A stretch of 64,000 bases of DNA from an uncultured Caldimonas sp. (GCF_946480305.1 NZ_CAMLJQ010000018.1:23699-87698), one strand, 5' to 3'. Positions 16,277 through 25,696 are shown, counted from the stretch's first letter. Notes: generated by a model not told the origin, from the sequence alone. Numbers and translations are program-made.

Positions 16277-16813
16277 GTGGACGCGCAACTCACCCCCTAT
16301 CGCCTCAGCACGATCGCCGCGACGCTGCTGCTCGGCTTGATGGCGGGATTCTTCTTTGCTTTCGCAATCGACGTCGCTCCTGCGATGACACACCTCCCGG
16401 GCCCTGCCTACGTGGAGGCGCAGCAATGGATCAACCGGGTCGTGCGCAACGCGACGTTCGGCAGCGTCTACTTCGGTTCCACCCTTCTGGCTTTCGTCCC
16501 CGCAGTGATCGCCGCGTGCACGCGACGTCGGGCACTCGCCGCCGCCTGGACGCTGGTGGCCCTCGTGTACTTCGCTGCCGTCTTCTGGTTGACGCGCAGC
16601 GTCAACGTGCCGATCAACGAGGCCGTGGCCGCATGGAACCCTGCCGCGCCGCCCGCCGACTGGACGCTGTGGCGCGATCGCTGGAACGAAGCGAACGTGT
16701 GGCGGGCCTGGGCCTCGTTCGGCTGCTTCGCGGCCGCGACGGTTTTGACCACCTTGTCACGAAGCACGCCCGCGAGAGTCCCCATGTCGCGCCACGGGAT
16801 ACCCGCCGCGTAG
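16277..16813 (+). CDS. DUF1772 (anthrone oxygenase-like) membrane protein
   Basis: A 178-residue membrane protein of the DUF1772 type. Four hydrophobic segments are visible: STIAATLLLGLMAGFFFAFA, the VYFGSTLLAFVPAVIAA region, AAAWTLVALVYFAAVFWLT, and ASFGCFAAATVLTTL. The family hallmark NVPINEAVAAWNP follows the third segment. I chose a GTG start at 16277 because GGAGGA lies three bases before it; a GTG at 16238 would add 13 residues without a ribosome site. Some family members are anthrone oxygenases, but for most bacterial ones the function is not shown. It is divergent from uvrD and followed by its own terminator. Confidence 0.75.
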   Translation: MDAQLTPYRLSTIAATLLLGLMAGFFFAFAIDVAPAMTHLPGPAYVEAQQWINRVVRNATFGSVYFGSTLLAFVPAVIAACTRRRALAAAWTLVALVYFAAVFWLTRSVNVPINEAVAAWNPAAPPADWTLWRDRWNEANVWRAWASFGCFAAATVLTTLSRSTPARVPMSRHGIPAA

Positions 16814-16821
16814 AATGCGCC

Positions 16822-16855
16822 ACCGGGCCCAAATTTTGGCGCCCGGTTTTCTTTT
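16822..16855 (+). terminator. intrinsic terminator after the DUF1772 gene
   Basis: ACCGGGC (16822-16828) pairs with GCCCGGT (16841-16847); an inner CCAA/TTGG adds to the stem, and TTTTCTTTT follows. A separate small hairpin (CCCCTG/CAGGGG, 16862-16879) lies in the gap before guaC and may belong to the guaC leader. Confidence 0.8.
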
Positions 16856-16985
16856 GCGGCTCCCCTGCCTGCTCAGGGGCCTTCTGCCGCAACCGCCGGG
16901 CCTCAAGTCAAGCGCTCGCAGCCATTGGGCCGCGCACTGCCACAACGCGCCGCCTCCTGTCTGAACCGGCCCCTAGGAGCAAGCC

Positions 16986-17963
16986 ATGGAAATCTTCGAC
17001 TACGACAACGTGCTGTTGCTGCCGCGCAAGTGCCGCGTGGAAAGCCGCAGCGAATGCGATCCCTCGACCGAGTTCGGCGGCCGGCGCTTCAAGCTGCCGG
17101 TGGTGCCCGCGAACATGAAGACCGTGGTGGACGAGCCCATCTCCGAATGGCTGGCCGCCAACGGCTACTTCTACGTGATGCACCGCTTCGACCTCGACAA
17201 CGTGGCCTACGCGAAACGCATGCGCGACAAGGGTTTGTTCGTCTCGATCAGCTCCGGCGTCAAGCAGCCCGACTACGAGGTGATCGACCGGCTCGCAGCC
17301 GACGGCGTGGGCGCCGACTACATCACGATCGATATCGCGCACGGCCACGCCGACAGCGTGCAGCGCATGATCGGCCACATCAAGCACAAGCTGCCTCGGG
17401 CCTTTGTCATCGCGGGCAACGTCGGCACGCCGGAGGCCGTGATCGACCTCGAGAACTGGGGCGCGGACGCGACCAAGGTCGGCATCGGGCCGGGCAAGGT
17501 GTGCATCACGCGTCTGAAGACCGGCTTCGGCACGGGCGGCTGGCAGCTCTCGGCGCTGAAGTGGTGTGCGCGGGTGGCCACCAAGCCCATCATTGCCGAC
17601 GGCGGCATCCGCGAGCATGGCGACATCGCCAAGAGCGTGCGCTTCGGCGCGACGATGGTCATGATCGGCTCGCTGTTCGCGGGCCATGAAGAGTCGCCGG
17701 GCCGCACCGTCGAAGTGGACGGCAAGCTGTTCAAGGAGTACTTCGGCTCCGCCAGCGACTTCAACAAGGGCGAATACAAGCACGTCGAAGGCAAGCGCAT
17801 CCTCGAGCCCGTCAAGGGCACGCTGGCCGAAACGCTGCGCGAGATGCAGGAAGACCTGCAAAGCTCGATCAGCTATGCGGGCGGGCGCTGCCTGGCCGAC
17901 ATCCGCCGCGTCAACTACGTGATCCTGGGCGGCGATAACGCCGGCGAGCATCTGTTGATGTAG
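16986..17963 (+). CDS. guaC: GMP reductase
   Basis: Converts GMP to IMP with NADPH, linking guanine and adenine nucleotide pools. The 325-residue protein is the short form without CBS domains, which separates it from IMP dehydrogenase. The start is [16 protein letters not shown], behind an AGGAG ribosome site. The catalytic cysteine lies in [11 protein letters not shown] near residue 175, and the phosphate-binding glycines are in [19 protein letters not shown]. The tail [20 protein letters not shown] agrees with the family. Its last 53 bases overlap the end of the convergent TetR gene. No purine riboswitch was recognised upstream. Confidence 0.95.
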   Translation: MEIFDYDNVLLLPRKCRVESRSECDPSTEFGGRRFKLPVVPANMKTVVDEPISEWLAANGYFYVMHRFDLDNVAYAKRMRDKGLFVSISSGVKQPDYEVIDRLAADGVGADYITIDIAHGHADSVQRMIGHIKHKLPRAFVIAGNVGTPEAVIDLENWGADATKVGIGPGKVCITRLKTGFGTGGWQLSALKWCARVATKPIIADGGIREHGDIAKSVRFGATMVMIGSLFAGHEESPGRTVEVDGKLFKEYFGSASDFNKGEYKHVEGKRILEPVKGTLAETLREMQEDLQSSISYAGGRCLADIRRVNYVILGGDNAGEHLLM

Positions 17964-18546
17964 GCGGCCGCGCACCCGCTTCGCCGAGCAGACGCGCCGC
18001 GAAGCGACGGGCGAGCGTCTTCGCGTCGGGCACGGGCACCGGCAGGGTGTCGATGACGCCGTCGATCGCCAGGTGCGCATAGCCGTGCGCCAGGCTCCAG
18101 CCGCACAAGGCGATCTCTGGCCCCTCGTCTGACGAGAACTCGGTGGCCGCCTGCAGCAGCACGCCGAACGAGCGCTCGGCCGACTGCTGCAACTGCGGAT
18201 GCTTCTGCTTGTGTGCCAGCAGCGGGCCGAACATCAGGCGGAACTGCTCGGGGCGGCGCAGTGCAAAGCGCACGTAGGCCTCGCAAATGCCGAGCAGCCG
18301 CGCGCGCACGTCTGCCCCCTCGGCGGCGGCCATCTCGTCCGCCAACACGGCGAACCCCCGTTCCGCGACGGCCGCCGTGAGCGCCTCCAGGCTTTCGAAG
18401 TGGTGATAGGGCGCCGCGTGCGAAACGCCGGCGGCCTTGGCAACCTCGCGCAAAGTGAGCGCCGACACGCCGCGTTCTTCCAACAGGGTTTCGGCGGCCG
18501 ACAGCAGGCTGGCTCGCAAATTTCCGTGGTGGTAAGGCTTGGGCAT
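17911..18546 (-). CDS. TetR/AcrR family repressor
   Basis: A 211-residue TetR-type regulator. The N-terminal helix-turn-helix is [21 protein letters not shown] (about residues 30-50), preceded by [20 protein letters not shown]. The C-terminal ligand domain (LFGPLL-like [15 protein letters not shown], then [15 protein letters not shown]) resembles the WHG-type domain. Its final 15 or so residues are encoded in a convergent overlap with guaC and look unstructured ([15 protein letters not shown]). It is divergent from an NTF2-like gene with an inverted repeat between them, so it most likely represses that gene and itself. Confidence 0.9.
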   Translation of the reverse strand: MPKPYHHGNLRASLLSAAETLLEERGVSALTLREVAKAAGVSHAAPYHHFESLEALTAAVAERGFAVLADEMAAAEGADVRARLLGICEAYVRFALRRPEQFRLMFGPLLAHKQKHPQLQQSAERSFGVLLQAATEFSSDEGPEIALCGWSLAHGYAHLAIDGVIDTLPVPVPDAKTLARRFAARLLGEAGARPPTSTDARRRYRRPGSRS

Positions 18547-18555
18547 CGCCGGATC

Positions 18556-18584
18556 TTGACACGAGAAGGATTGGCGCGCACGAT
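18556..18584 (+). promoter_or_regulatory. putative sigma70 promoter of the NTF2-like gene
   Basis: TTGACA (18556-18561) is a consensus -35. Seventeen bases later lies CACGAT (18579-18584), a weak -10. Transcription would start near 18591, directly at the inverted repeat that follows. Confidence 0.45.
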
Positions 18585-18592
18585 GCGCGGCA

Positions 18593-18613
18593 AATCTTTC
18601 TTTCGTAAAGATT
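18593..18613. promoter_or_regulatory. TetR-type operator (inverted repeat)
   Basis: AATCTTT (18593-18599) and AAAGATT (18607-18613) are perfect inverted arms around seven bases. The inner part also reads as TCTTT-CGT-AAAGA. It lies between the divergent TetR and NTF2-like genes, just downstream of the TTGACA promoter, where a bound repressor would stop transcription. Confidence 0.6.
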
Positions 18614-18623
18614 GGAGCCGGCC

Positions 18624-19091
18624 ATGTACCACTTCGTCGTGCGCAGCAAGCTGCTGCGCGCTTTCCGCGACATCAACGCAGGCGCCTACGAGCGCATCCT
18701 TCCGCAGTTTGCGCAGAGGCACCGGCACACCATGTACGGCCGCCACGCCCTGGCCGGCGAGCGCCGCACCATGCGCTCCACCGCCTTGTGGTACGAGCGG
18801 CTGAAGCGCCTGCTGCCGGACCTGCGCTTCGACGTGCACCGCATCGCGGTGACCGGCTGGCCCTGGGACACCGTCGCCACGGTCGACTGGACCGACCACT
18901 TCACGCTGCCGGACGGCGGCCAGGGCTCGAACCAAGGCGTGCACGTGTTCGGGCTGCGTTGGGGCAAGGTGCATACACTCGCGATCCACTGCGACACGGC
19001 ACGGCTGCAGGGCTATTGCGAGCGCATGGCGAGCCTCGGAGTGACGGAAGCACTCGCCGACCCCATACAGGACGCGCCCCATTCGGCGTGA
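18624..19091 (+). CDS. NTF2-like/SnoaL-type protein
   Basis: A 155-residue protein with the cone-shaped NTF2-like fold signature: an N-terminal helix (KLLRAFRDINAGAYERILPQF), then alternating strands including ALWYERLKRLLPDLRFDV and VDWTDHFTLPDGG, ending with HTLAIHCDTARLQGY. Such proteins include small hydrolases, isomerases and ester cyclases; no catalytic residues can be assigned here. The ATG at 18624 has GGAG six bases upstream. The gene is divergent from a TetR repressor with an operator between them, so it is likely induced by a small molecule, perhaps its substrate. Confidence 0.7.
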   Translation: MYHFVVRSKLLRAFRDINAGAYERILPQFAQRHRHTMYGRHALAGERRTMRSTALWYERLKRLLPDLRFDVHRIAVTGWPWDTVATVDWTDHFTLPDGGQGSNQGVHVFGLRWGKVHTLAIHCDTARLQGYCERMASLGVTEALADPIQDAPHSA

Positions 19092-19209
19092 AGCCGTGAA
19101 AAGAGGCCCGCAAGGCGTACACGCCTAAAATTGCGGCATCCCAAGTCCGGCGGCGTCCTCGAGGGGCGCCGCCGTCATTTTCTGCACTCCATTCCTCTGA
19201 CCCGGCACC

Positions 19210-22035
19210 ATGTCCGAACTCGCGAAGTCCTTTGAACCGAAAGCCATCGAAGCGAAGTGGGGCCCCGAATGGGAGCGCCGCGGCCTGTACGAACCGACGC
19301 TCGACGAGAACAAGCCCTCGTTCGCGATCCAGCTGCCGCCACCCAACGTGACCGGCACGCTGCACATGGGCCACGCGTTCAACCAGACCATCATGGACTC
19401 GCTGACGCGCTATCACCGCATGGCCGGGTTCAACGCGCTGTGGGTGCCGGGCACCGACCATGCCGGCATCGCGACGCAGATCGTCGTGGAGCGGCAACTG
19501 CAGGCGCAGGGCGTCTCGCGCCACGACCTCGGCCGCAAGAACTTCGTCGCCAAGGTGTGGGAGTGGAAGGAGCACTCGGGCTCCACCATCACGCAGCAGA
19601 TGCGGCGCATGGGCGATTCGGTGGCGTGGGGTCACGAGTACTTCACGATGGACGACAAGCTCTCTCCCATCGTGACCGACACCTTCGTGAAGCTCTACGA
19701 GCAAGGGCTCATCTACCGCGGCAAGCGCCTGGTGAACTGGGACCCCGTGCTCAAGTCCGCCGTGTCCGACCTCGAAGTGGAGAGCGAAGAGGAAGAAGGC
19801 TCGCTCTGGCACATCCGCTACCCGCTGGCCGATGGTTCGGCCGAGCTGATCGTGGCCACCACGCGACCTGAGACCATGCTCGGCGACACCGCCGTGATGG
19901 TGCACCCCGAAGACGAGCGCTACCGGCACCTGATCGGCAAGCAGGTGAAGCTGCCGCTGACCGACCGCGCCATCCCCGTGATTGCCGACGAATACGTGGA
20001 CCGAGAATTCGGCACCGGCGTCGTGAAGGTCACCCCCGCGCATGACTTCAACGACTACGCGGTGGGTCAACGTCACCAACTGCCGATGATCGGCATCTTC
20101 ACCCTCGACGCGAAAACGAACGACGAAGTGCCGACCGCCTACCGCGGCATCGACCGCTTCGATGCGCGCAGGAAGGTCGTCGCCGACCTGGAGGCGCAGG
20201 GCCTGCTGGTCGAGGTGAAGAAGCACAAGCTCATGGTGCCGCGCTGCGCCCGCACGGGCCAGATCGTCGAGCCGATGCTGACCGACCAGTGGTTCGTCGC
20301 GATGAGCAAGGCCGGTCCGAGCGGCAAATCGATCGCCGAGCAGGCCATCGAGGTGGTGCAGGACGGCCGTGTGCGCTTCGTGCCCGAGCAGTGGGTCAAC
20401 ACCTACAACCAGTGGATGAACAACATCCAGGACTGGTGCATCTCGCGCCAGCTCTGGTGGGGCCATCAGATCCCCGCGTGGTACGGCACGAACGGCGAGC
20501 TGTTCGTGGCGCGCAACGAGGAAGAAGCGCGCGCGAAGGCCAGGGCTGCCGGCTACGAGGGTGAGCTGACGCGCGACGAAGACGTGCTCGACACCTGGTA
20601 TTCGTCGGCGCTGGTGCCGTTCTCGACGCTCGGCTGGCCGAACGAGACCAAGGAGATGGACCTCTTCCTGCCCTCGACGGTGCTCGTCACCGGCTTCGAC
20701 ATCATCTTCTTCTGGGTCGCCCGGATGATCATGATGACGGTGCACTTCACCGGCCGCGTGCCCTTCCGCCACGTCTACATCCACGGCCTGGTGCGCGATT
20801 CGCAGGGCAAGAAGATGAGCAAGTCGGAAGGCAACGTGCTCGACCCGGTGGACCTGATCGACGGCATCGCGCTGGAGCCGCTGCTCGAAAAGCGCACCAC
20901 GGGCTTGCGCAAGCCGGAAACCGCGCCGAAGGTGCGCGATGCGACGAAGAAGGAGTTCCCTGAAGGCATTCCCGGCTACGGTGCGGATGCCCTGCGCTTC
21001 ACGTTCGCGGCGCTCGCCAGCCTCGGCCGCAACATCAACTTCGACAGCAAGCGCTGCGAGGGCTACCGCAACTTCTGCAACAAGCTCTGGAACGCCACAC
21101 GCTTCGTGCTGATGAACTGCGAGGGCAAGGATTGCGGCCTCGCCGAGCATGGTGCGCAAGCGTGCGTGCCCGGCGGGTACCTGGACTTCTCGAACGCCGA
21201 CCGCTGGATCACCGGCGAGTTGCAGCGCGTGGAAGCCGCCGTCGAACAGGCGTTTGCCGAATACCGCCTCGACAACGTGGCGAATGCGATCTACCAGTTC
21301 GTGTGGGATCAGTACTGCGACTGGTACCTGGAGATCGCCAAGGTGCAGATCGCGACCGGCGACGAGGCGCAGCAGCGCGCCACGCGGCGCACACTGATCC
21401 GTGTGCTGGAGACCGTGCTGCGCCTGCTGCACCCCATCACACCGTTCATCACCGAAGAACTGTGGCAGAAGGTGGCGCCCGTGGCGGGTCGCAAGGCCCC
21501 TGGATCGGACGAGTCGATCATGCTCGCGCCGTACCCGAAGGCCCAGCTCGAACGGGTCGATCCGAAGGCCGATGCCTGGATGGAGCGGTTGAAGGCCGTG
21601 GTCGGCACCTGCCGCAACCTCCGCAGCGAAATGGCGTTGTCACCGGCCGACCGCGTGCCGCTGTATGCGATCGGCGGCACGGATTTCATTGGGCAGGCGG
21701 CACCCGTGCTGCAGGCACTGGCGAAGCTCAGCGAAGTCAAGGTGTTCAAAGACGAGGCGGAATTTGCACACGCCACGCGCATGGCCCCGGTCGCCGTGCA
21801 AGGCGAAAGCCGCCTGGCGCTGCATGTCGAGATCGACGTGGCCGCCGAACGCGAGCGCCTGGGCAAGGAATTGAAGCGGCTCGAGAACGAGATTGCCAAA
21901 TCGCAAGCAAAGCTTGGTAACGACAAGTTTGTATCCCGCGCTGCTGCTAACGTCGTGGAACAGGAACGGGCGAGACTGTCAGACTTCACTGCTACCCTCG
22001 CCCGGGTGCGTGACCAGATCGACCGGCTGGCGTGA
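19210..22035 (+). CDS. valS: valyl-tRNA synthetase
   Basis: Charges tRNA-Val. The 941-residue class I synthetase has the HIGH-type motif in [15 protein letters not shown] near residue 45 and the KMSKS motif (KKMSKSEGN) near residue 534. The editing domain lies between ([21 protein letters not shown]). The tRNA-binding helical domain includes [14 protein letters not shown]. The C-terminus has the ValRS-specific coiled-coil arm ([20 protein letters not shown] and on) used to clamp the tRNA. The start [17 protein letters not shown] fits the family. galU follows in the same direction after 44 bases. Confidence 0.97.
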   Translation: MSELAKSFEPKAIEAKWGPEWERRGLYEPTLDENKPSFAIQLPPPNVTGTLHMGHAFNQTIMDSLTRYHRMAGFNALWVPGTDHAGIATQIVVERQLQAQGVSRHDLGRKNFVAKVWEWKEHSGSTITQQMRRMGDSVAWGHEYFTMDDKLSPIVTDTFVKLYEQGLIYRGKRLVNWDPVLKSAVSDLEVESEEEEGSLWHIRYPLADGSAELIVATTRPETMLGDTAVMVHPEDERYRHLIGKQVKLPLTDRAIPVIADEYVDREFGTGVVKVTPAHDFNDYAVGQRHQLPMIGIFTLDAKTNDEVPTAYRGIDRFDARRKVVADLEAQGLLVEVKKHKLMVPRCARTGQIVEPMLTDQWFVAMSKAGPSGKSIAEQAIEVVQDGRVRFVPEQWVNTYNQWMNNIQDWCISRQLWWGHQIPAWYGTNGELFVARNEEEARAKARAAGYEGELTRDEDVLDTWYSSALVPFSTLGWPNETKEMDLFLPSTVLVTGFDIIFFWVARMIMMTVHFTGRVPFRHVYIHGLVRDSQGKKMSKSEGNVLDPVDLIDGIALEPLLEKRTTGLRKPETAPKVRDATKKEFPEGIPGYGADALRFTFAALASLGRNINFDSKRCEGYRNFCNKLWNATRFVLMNCEGKDCGLAEHGAQACVPGGYLDFSNADRWITGELQRVEAAVEQAFAEYRLDNVANAIYQFVWDQYCDWYLEIAKVQIATGDEAQQRATRRTLIRVLETVLRLLHPITPFITEELWQKVAPVAGRKAPGSDESIMLAPYPKAQLERVDPKADAWMERLKAVVGTCRNLRSEMALSPADRVPLYAIGGTDFIGQAAPVLQALAKLSEVKVFKDEAEFAHATRMAPVAVQGESRLALHVEIDVAAERERLGKELKRLENEIAKSQAKLGNDKFVSRAAANVVEQERARLSDFTATLARVRDQIDRLA

Positions 22036-22079
22036 AGCTTGCATCGGTGTCGGGTCAGTCAATACCAGGAGGAAAAAAC

Positions 22080-22946
22080 ATGCACGTCACGAAAGCTGTA
22101 TTTCCAGTGGCGGGCCTCGGCACCCGCTTTTTGCCCGCGACCAAGGCGCAACCGAAAGAGATGCTGCCGGTGGTCGACAAGCCGCTGATCCAGTACGCCG
22201 TGGAAGAGGCCTATGAAGCCGGCATCCGCGAAATGATCTTCGTCACCGGCCGCACCAAGCGCCCGATCGAAGACCACTTCGACATGGCCTACGAACTGGA
22301 AACCGAACTCGAAGCCGCCGGCAAGCATGAACTGCTCAAGATCGTGCAGTCGATCAAACCGGACGACATGGAGTGCGTTTTCGTGCGCCAGCCCAAGATG
22401 CTGGGCCTGGGCCACGCGGTGATGTGCGCCGAGCGCCTGGTCAACGGTCACCCGTTCGCGGTAATCCTGGCCGACGACCTGATGGTTGGACGGCCTCCGG
22501 TCATGAAGCAGATGGTCGAGCAGTTCGCCGACTGGAAGGCCACCATCATCGCGGTGCAGGAGGTGCCACCCGAGCAGACACGCCGCTACGGCATCGTCGC
22601 CGGCACGCAGGTCAACGACCGGCTGATGGACGTTGAAGAGATCGTCGAGAAGCCCGCTCCAGAAGTGGCGCCGTCACGTCTGGGCGTTGCCGGCCGCTAT
22701 ATCCTGACCCACGGCGTGTTCGACGAGATCCGTCGCCAGCCGAAGGGCGTGGGCGGCGAGATCCAGCTCACCGACGGCATCGCCGGCCTGCTGCGCCGCG
22801 AGAAGGTGTTCGCGTACCGCTATGACGGCGTGCGCTATGACTGCGGCAGCAAGGAAGGTTTCCTGCAGGCCACGGTGGAGCTTGCGCTCGGCCACCCGCA
22901 ACTGGGCGCCGGGTTCCGCGAGTACCTGAAGAGCCTGGATTTGTAA
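22080..22946 (+). CDS. galU: UTP-glucose-1-phosphate uridylyltransferase
   Basis: Makes UDP-glucose from UTP and glucose-1-phosphate, the precursor for envelope and exopolysaccharide sugars. The 288-residue length is normal for GalU. Visible are the nucleotide-binding signature [16 protein letters not shown] at the N-terminus, [18 protein letters not shown], the sugar-binding VILADDLMV and the late [26 protein letters not shown] lies nine bases before the ATG. Its product could feed the UDP-glucuronate route used by the epimerase gene at 52.5 kb, although no UDP-glucose dehydrogenase gene is in the window. Confidence 0.96.
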   Translation: MHVTKAVFPVAGLGTRFLPATKAQPKEMLPVVDKPLIQYAVEEAYEAGIREMIFVTGRTKRPIEDHFDMAYELETELEAAGKHELLKIVQSIKPDDMECVFVRQPKMLGLGHAVMCAERLVNGHPFAVILADDLMVGRPPVMKQMVEQFADWKATIIAVQEVPPEQTRRYGIVAGTQVNDRLMDVEEIVEKPAPEVAPSRLGVAGRYILTHGVFDEIRRQPKGVGGEIQLTDGIAGLLRREKVFAYRYDGVRYDCGSKEGFLQATVELALGHPQLGAGFREYLKSLDL

Positions 22947-22970
22947 GGCCCACCCCCTACGCGCTTCGCG

Positions 22971-23265
22971 CGCCCCCTCAAGGGGGCGACACCAGCGGAC
23001 CGGCGGAGCCGGATCCGCGGTGTCACTCGGGTGGGGCGAGGGGCGCGTGCTTCAGCGCGCCGAATACACGCCGCCTCGGGCGAGCGGGGAAGTCCGTCCA
23101 CCCTCAAGGGGGCGAGACCGGCGGACCGGTGGAGCCGGATCCGCGGTGTCACTCGGGTGGGGCGAGGGGCGCGTGCTTCAGCGCGCCGAATACACGCCGC
23201 CTTGGGCGAGCGGGGAAGTCCTGTCCACCCTCAAGCACGCGCCGCTTCGGGCGAGCGGGTGACGT
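22971..23265. repeat. 126-bp tandem repeat with palindromic modules (intergenic)
   Basis: The 335-base gap between galU and tusA holds two nearly identical units, 22975-23100 (126 bp) and 23101-23227 (127 bp). They differ by four substitutions and one inserted T. A shortened third unit (23228-23265) lacks the middle. Each unit begins with CCCTCAAGGGGGCGA, where CGCCCCCT-CA-AGGGGGCG (22971-22988) is a perfect hairpin in the first. Each also carries a second, larger inverted repeat (GACACC to GGTGTC, 22988-23024, and the copy at 23114-23150). No gene is evident here. GC-rich elements of this build are common between genes in Burkholderiales; some may act as transcription terminators or nucleoid-protein sites, but that is inference. 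Confidence 0.8.
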
Positions 23266-23281
23266 CCTATGCGGGCGCGTT

Positions 23282-23509
23282 TCAGCGCCGGCGCAGCACG
23301 TGGACGAATTCCTTGTCGAGCGTCTGCTGGTCGACCAGCTCGTTGCCGGTTTGCTTGGCGAAGGCCTGGAAGTCGCGCAGGGAGCCGGGGTCGGTCGCGA
23401 CCACCTTCAGCAATTCGCCGCTCTGCATCTCGGCCAGGGCCTTCTTGGCCTTCAGGATGGGCAGCGGGCAGTTCAGGCCGCGGGTGTCAAGTTCCTTGCT
23501 GATGTCCAT
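23282..23509 (-). CDS. TusA-family sulfurtransferase
   Basis: A 75-residue sulfur-relay protein. The reactive cysteine is Cys14 in the family motif DTRGLNCPLPILKAKKAL, and the rest keeps the TusA/SirA fold pattern (GELLKVVATDPGSLRDFQAF). TusA passes sulfur from cysteine desulfurase towards tRNA thiolation and molybdenum cofactor pathways. Paralogues serve sulfur oxidation, so the exact partner is not certain. The gene stands alone between the tandem repeat and the NUDIX gene, which is transcribed in the same direction with a 39-base gap. Confidence 0.9.
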   Translation of the reverse strand: MDISKELDTRGLNCPLPILKAKKALAEMQSGELLKVVATDPGSLRDFQAFAKQTGNELVDQQTLDKEFVHVLRRR

Positions 23510-23548
23510 GTGAGGGTTCCTTGAATCCGGCGATTTTAGGCTGCGGGG

Positions 23549-24085
23549 TCATACGCGTGGGAGCTCGATCCATTGGGGCTCATGGCCGCGTGCCTTCAGC
23601 CATTGCGCCAGCATCACGCCCGTGCCGGCAGGCCAGCACTTCACCTCCTCCGGGCGGAACAGCTTGTACTCGGCCAGTTCGGGCGACAGCACGATCTCGC
23701 CGTGCGCGACGGCGTGGTAGGTGATGATCACCTGGTTCATGCGCTGGAAATCGCATACACCCTGCAGCGCGAGGTGAGACACCGTCAGCGATGTTTCCTC
23801 CGCGATCTCGCGGCGGATGCCGTCCTCGGGCGATTCGCCCGCTTCCATGAAGCCGGTGATGAGCGCGAACATGCGGCCCGTCCACGCCGCGTTGCGTGCC
23901 AGCAGGATCTGGCCGTCGCGGTCGGACAGCTCGATGATCGCCGCCAGCACCGGCGTCGGGTTGTTCCAGTGGGTGTAGCCGCAGGCCACACATCGCTGCC
24001 GCTCGCGTTCGCCGCCGTCCTCGGTCGCCGCCAGCCACTGCAGCGGGGTGGCGCAACGCGGGCAGAATTTGAAGTCGCTCACCAT
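23549..24085 (-). CDS. NUDIX hydrolase with N-terminal zinc ribbon
   Basis: A 178-residue hydrolase of nucleoside-diphosphate-linked compounds. The N-terminus carries a zinc ribbon with two cysteine pairs (CPRC at residues 8-11 and CVACG about 27 residues later), as in NudC-like NADH pyrophosphatases. The Nudix box is GFMEAGESPEDGIRREIAEE followed by TSL; the usual glycine after EEx is serine, a conservative change. It lacks the extra N-terminal domain and the SQPWPFP motif of full NudC, so NADH specificity is not certain. The start MVSDFKFCPRC shares the bases CATG with the start of the divergent methyltransferase gene. Confidence 0.85.
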   Translation of the reverse strand: MVSDFKFCPRCATPLQWLAATEDGGERERQRCVACGYTHWNNPTPVLAAIIELSDRDGQILLARNAAWTGRMFALITGFMEAGESPEDGIRREIAEETSLTVSHLALQGVCDFQRMNQVIITYHAVAHGEIVLSPELAEYKLFRPEEVKCWPAGTGVMLAQWLKARGHEPQWIELPRV

Positions 24086-24821
24086 GCACTCCTGCTCAGA
24101 ATCCGGCCATCCTAGCGGCCTTCCTTCACCTTCGCTGTCGCCGACGCACGGCTCGCGCCGCGTCGCCAGCAACCAGTGCGGCCTGCACCCGCGCTTGGAG
24201 CGCGTGGTGCGCAAGCACCTCGCCACCGAGTTCCGCCGCCCGCCCGCAGCCTACAGCGTGGCTGCGTGCAACACGCTGCTTGAGCGGTGGGATGGCAGCG
24301 CGCCACTGATGCTCGACAGCGCCTGCGGCTCCGGAGAAAGCACCGCAGCCCTTGCGTTGTGCCACCCTGGCGCCTTCATCGTGGGCGTAGACCAGTCGGA
24401 GGAGCGCCTCGCGCGTGGAATGCGCAAGCTGGCCGACTCGCTACCGCGCAATGCCTTGCTGCTGCGCGCCGACGTGACCGACATCTGGGCCCTGCTGGTG
24501 CGGCAAGGCATACGCCTGGCGCGCCACTATCTGCTCTACCCCAATCCGTGGCCCAAGAGCGAGCACCTGCAGCGGCGTTGGCACGGCCACCCGCGGCTGC
24601 GCGAACTGATCGCACTGGGGGGCGAGCTCGAGCTGCGCACCAACTGGCCGCTCTATGCCGAGGAATTCGCTTGCGCCTTGAGCCTGGCAGGCTGGCAGTC
24701 AAGGCGCGTGGACGTGCCGGCAGCAGAGCCGCTGACGCCCTTCGAGCGCAAATACCGTGACAGCGGTCACCCGCTGTGCAGGGTCGTCGCTCAGGCCGGA
24801 AAGACGCCGGTCGACAGGTAG
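24084..24821 (+). CDS. TrmB-like tRNA (guanine-N7) methyltransferase family protein
   Basis: A SAM-dependent methyltransferase of up to 245 residues. The SAM-binding glycine motif reads LDSACGSGESTAALA, the acidic loop is FIVGVDQSEERLARG, and the TrmB hallmark appears as LLYPNPWPKSEHLQRRW. The end (TPFERKYRDSGHPLCRVVA) matches the TrmB tail TxYE-type motif. It diverges from canonical TrmB in the glycine loop and in the basic patch after PWPK, so it may be a separate subfamily. The first about 25 residues look poorly conserved, so the true start may lie a little downstream. It shares CATG with the NUDIX start and overlaps cysM by 31 bases at the 3' end. Confidence 0.75.
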   Translation: MHSCSESGHPSGLPSPSLSPTHGSRRVASNQCGLHPRLERVVRKHLATEFRRPPAAYSVAACNTLLERWDGSAPLMLDSACGSGESTAALALCHPGAFIVGVDQSEERLARGMRKLADSLPRNALLLRADVTDIWALLVRQGIRLARHYLLYPNPWPKSEHLQRRWHGHPRLRELIALGGELELRTNWPLYAEEFACALSLAGWQSRRVDVPAAEPLTPFERKYRDSGHPLCRVVAQAGKTPVDR

Positions 24822-25696
24822 CGGTCGCCGCGGTCGCAGACCACGAACACGATGGTCGCGTTCTCGACCTGCTTCGCGATCTGCAGGGCCACCCAGCAGG
24901 CGCCCGCGGCCGAGATGCCGGCAAACAGGCCTTCTTCTCGTGCCAGCCGGCGGGCCATGTCTTCGGCATCGGCCTGGCTCACGTAGACCATCTCGTCGAC
25001 CCACGTCGGGTCGTAGATCTTGGGCAGGTATTCCTGCGGCCACTTGCGGATGCCGGGGATGCGGGAGCCCTCGCTCGGCTGCGCACCGACGATGCGCACC
25101 TGCGGGTTCTTTTCCTTCAGGAAGCGAGACACGCCGGTGATCGTGCCGGTCGTGCCCATCGCGCTGACGAAGTGCGTGATGCGGCCTTCGGTGTCGGCCC
25201 AGATCTCGGGGCCGGTGGTTTCGTAGTGGATGCGCGGGTTGTCGCCGTTGGCGAACTGGTCGAGCACCAGGCCCTTGCCGTCCTTCTGCATCTGCTCGGC
25301 CAGGTCGCGCGCGTACTCCATGCCGCCCGCCTTGGGCGTGAGGATCAGTTCGGCGCCGAAAGCCTTCATCGTCTGCGCGCGCTCGATGGACAGGTCCTCC
25401 GGCATGATCAGCAGCATGCGGTAGCCACGAATCGCTGCTGCCATCGCCAGTGCGATGCCGGTGTTGCCCGAGGTCGCCTCGATCAGCGTATCGCCCGGCT
25501 TGATCTGGCCGCGCTCCTCGGCACGGCGGATCATGCTGATGGCCGGCCGGTCCTTCACCGAGCCCGCCGGATTGTTGCCTTCGAGCTTGCCCAGGATCAC
25601 GTTGCCGCGCTGCTCGTTGTCGAGGCCGGGCACGCGTTGCAGCTGCACCAGCGGGGTCTGGCCGATGACGTCTTCGATGGTCTTGTAGGCGGGCAT
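24791..25696 (-). CDS. cysM: cysteine synthase B
   Basis: PLP enzyme making cysteine from O-acetylserine and sulfide or thiosulfate. The 301-residue size and sequence fit CysM rather than CysK. The PLP lysine lies in NNPAGSVKDRPA near residue 44. The substrate loop is TSGNTGIALAMAAA, and the phosphate-binding glycines are in SAMGTTGTITGVSRFL. Family features DLSIERAQTMKAFGAEL and VCDRGDRYLSTGVF close the protein. The start MPAYKTIEDVIG is preceded by an AGAGAG-type weak ribosome site; a longer reading frame exists, but its N-terminus is not conserved. It converges with the TrmB-like gene and overlaps it by 31 bases. Confidence 0.93.
   Translation of the reverse strand: MPAYKTIEDVIGQTPLVQLQRVPGLDNEQRGNVILGKLEGNNPAGSVKDRPAISMIRRAEERGQIKPGDTLIEATSGNTGIALAMAAAIRGYRMLLIMPEDLSIERAQTMKAFGAELILTPKAGGMEYARDLAEQMQKDGKGLVLDQFANGDNPRIHYETTGPEIWADTEGRITHFVSAMGTTGTITGVSRFLKEKNPQVRIVGAQPSEGSRIPGIRKWPQEYLPKIYDPTWVDEMVYVSQADAEDMARRLAREEGLFAGISAAGACWVALQIAKQVENATIVFVVCDRGDRYLSTGVFPA

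Noticed and set aside
16856..16985. Possible purine riboswitch before guaC.
   Set aside because: Only one small hairpin (16862-16879) is seen; none of the conserved purine aptamer sequences is present.
22950..23270. The tandem repeat considered as a CRISPR array.
   Set aside because: Units are 126 bp, contiguous and without variable spacers; palindromes are long and GC-rich. No cas genes are near.
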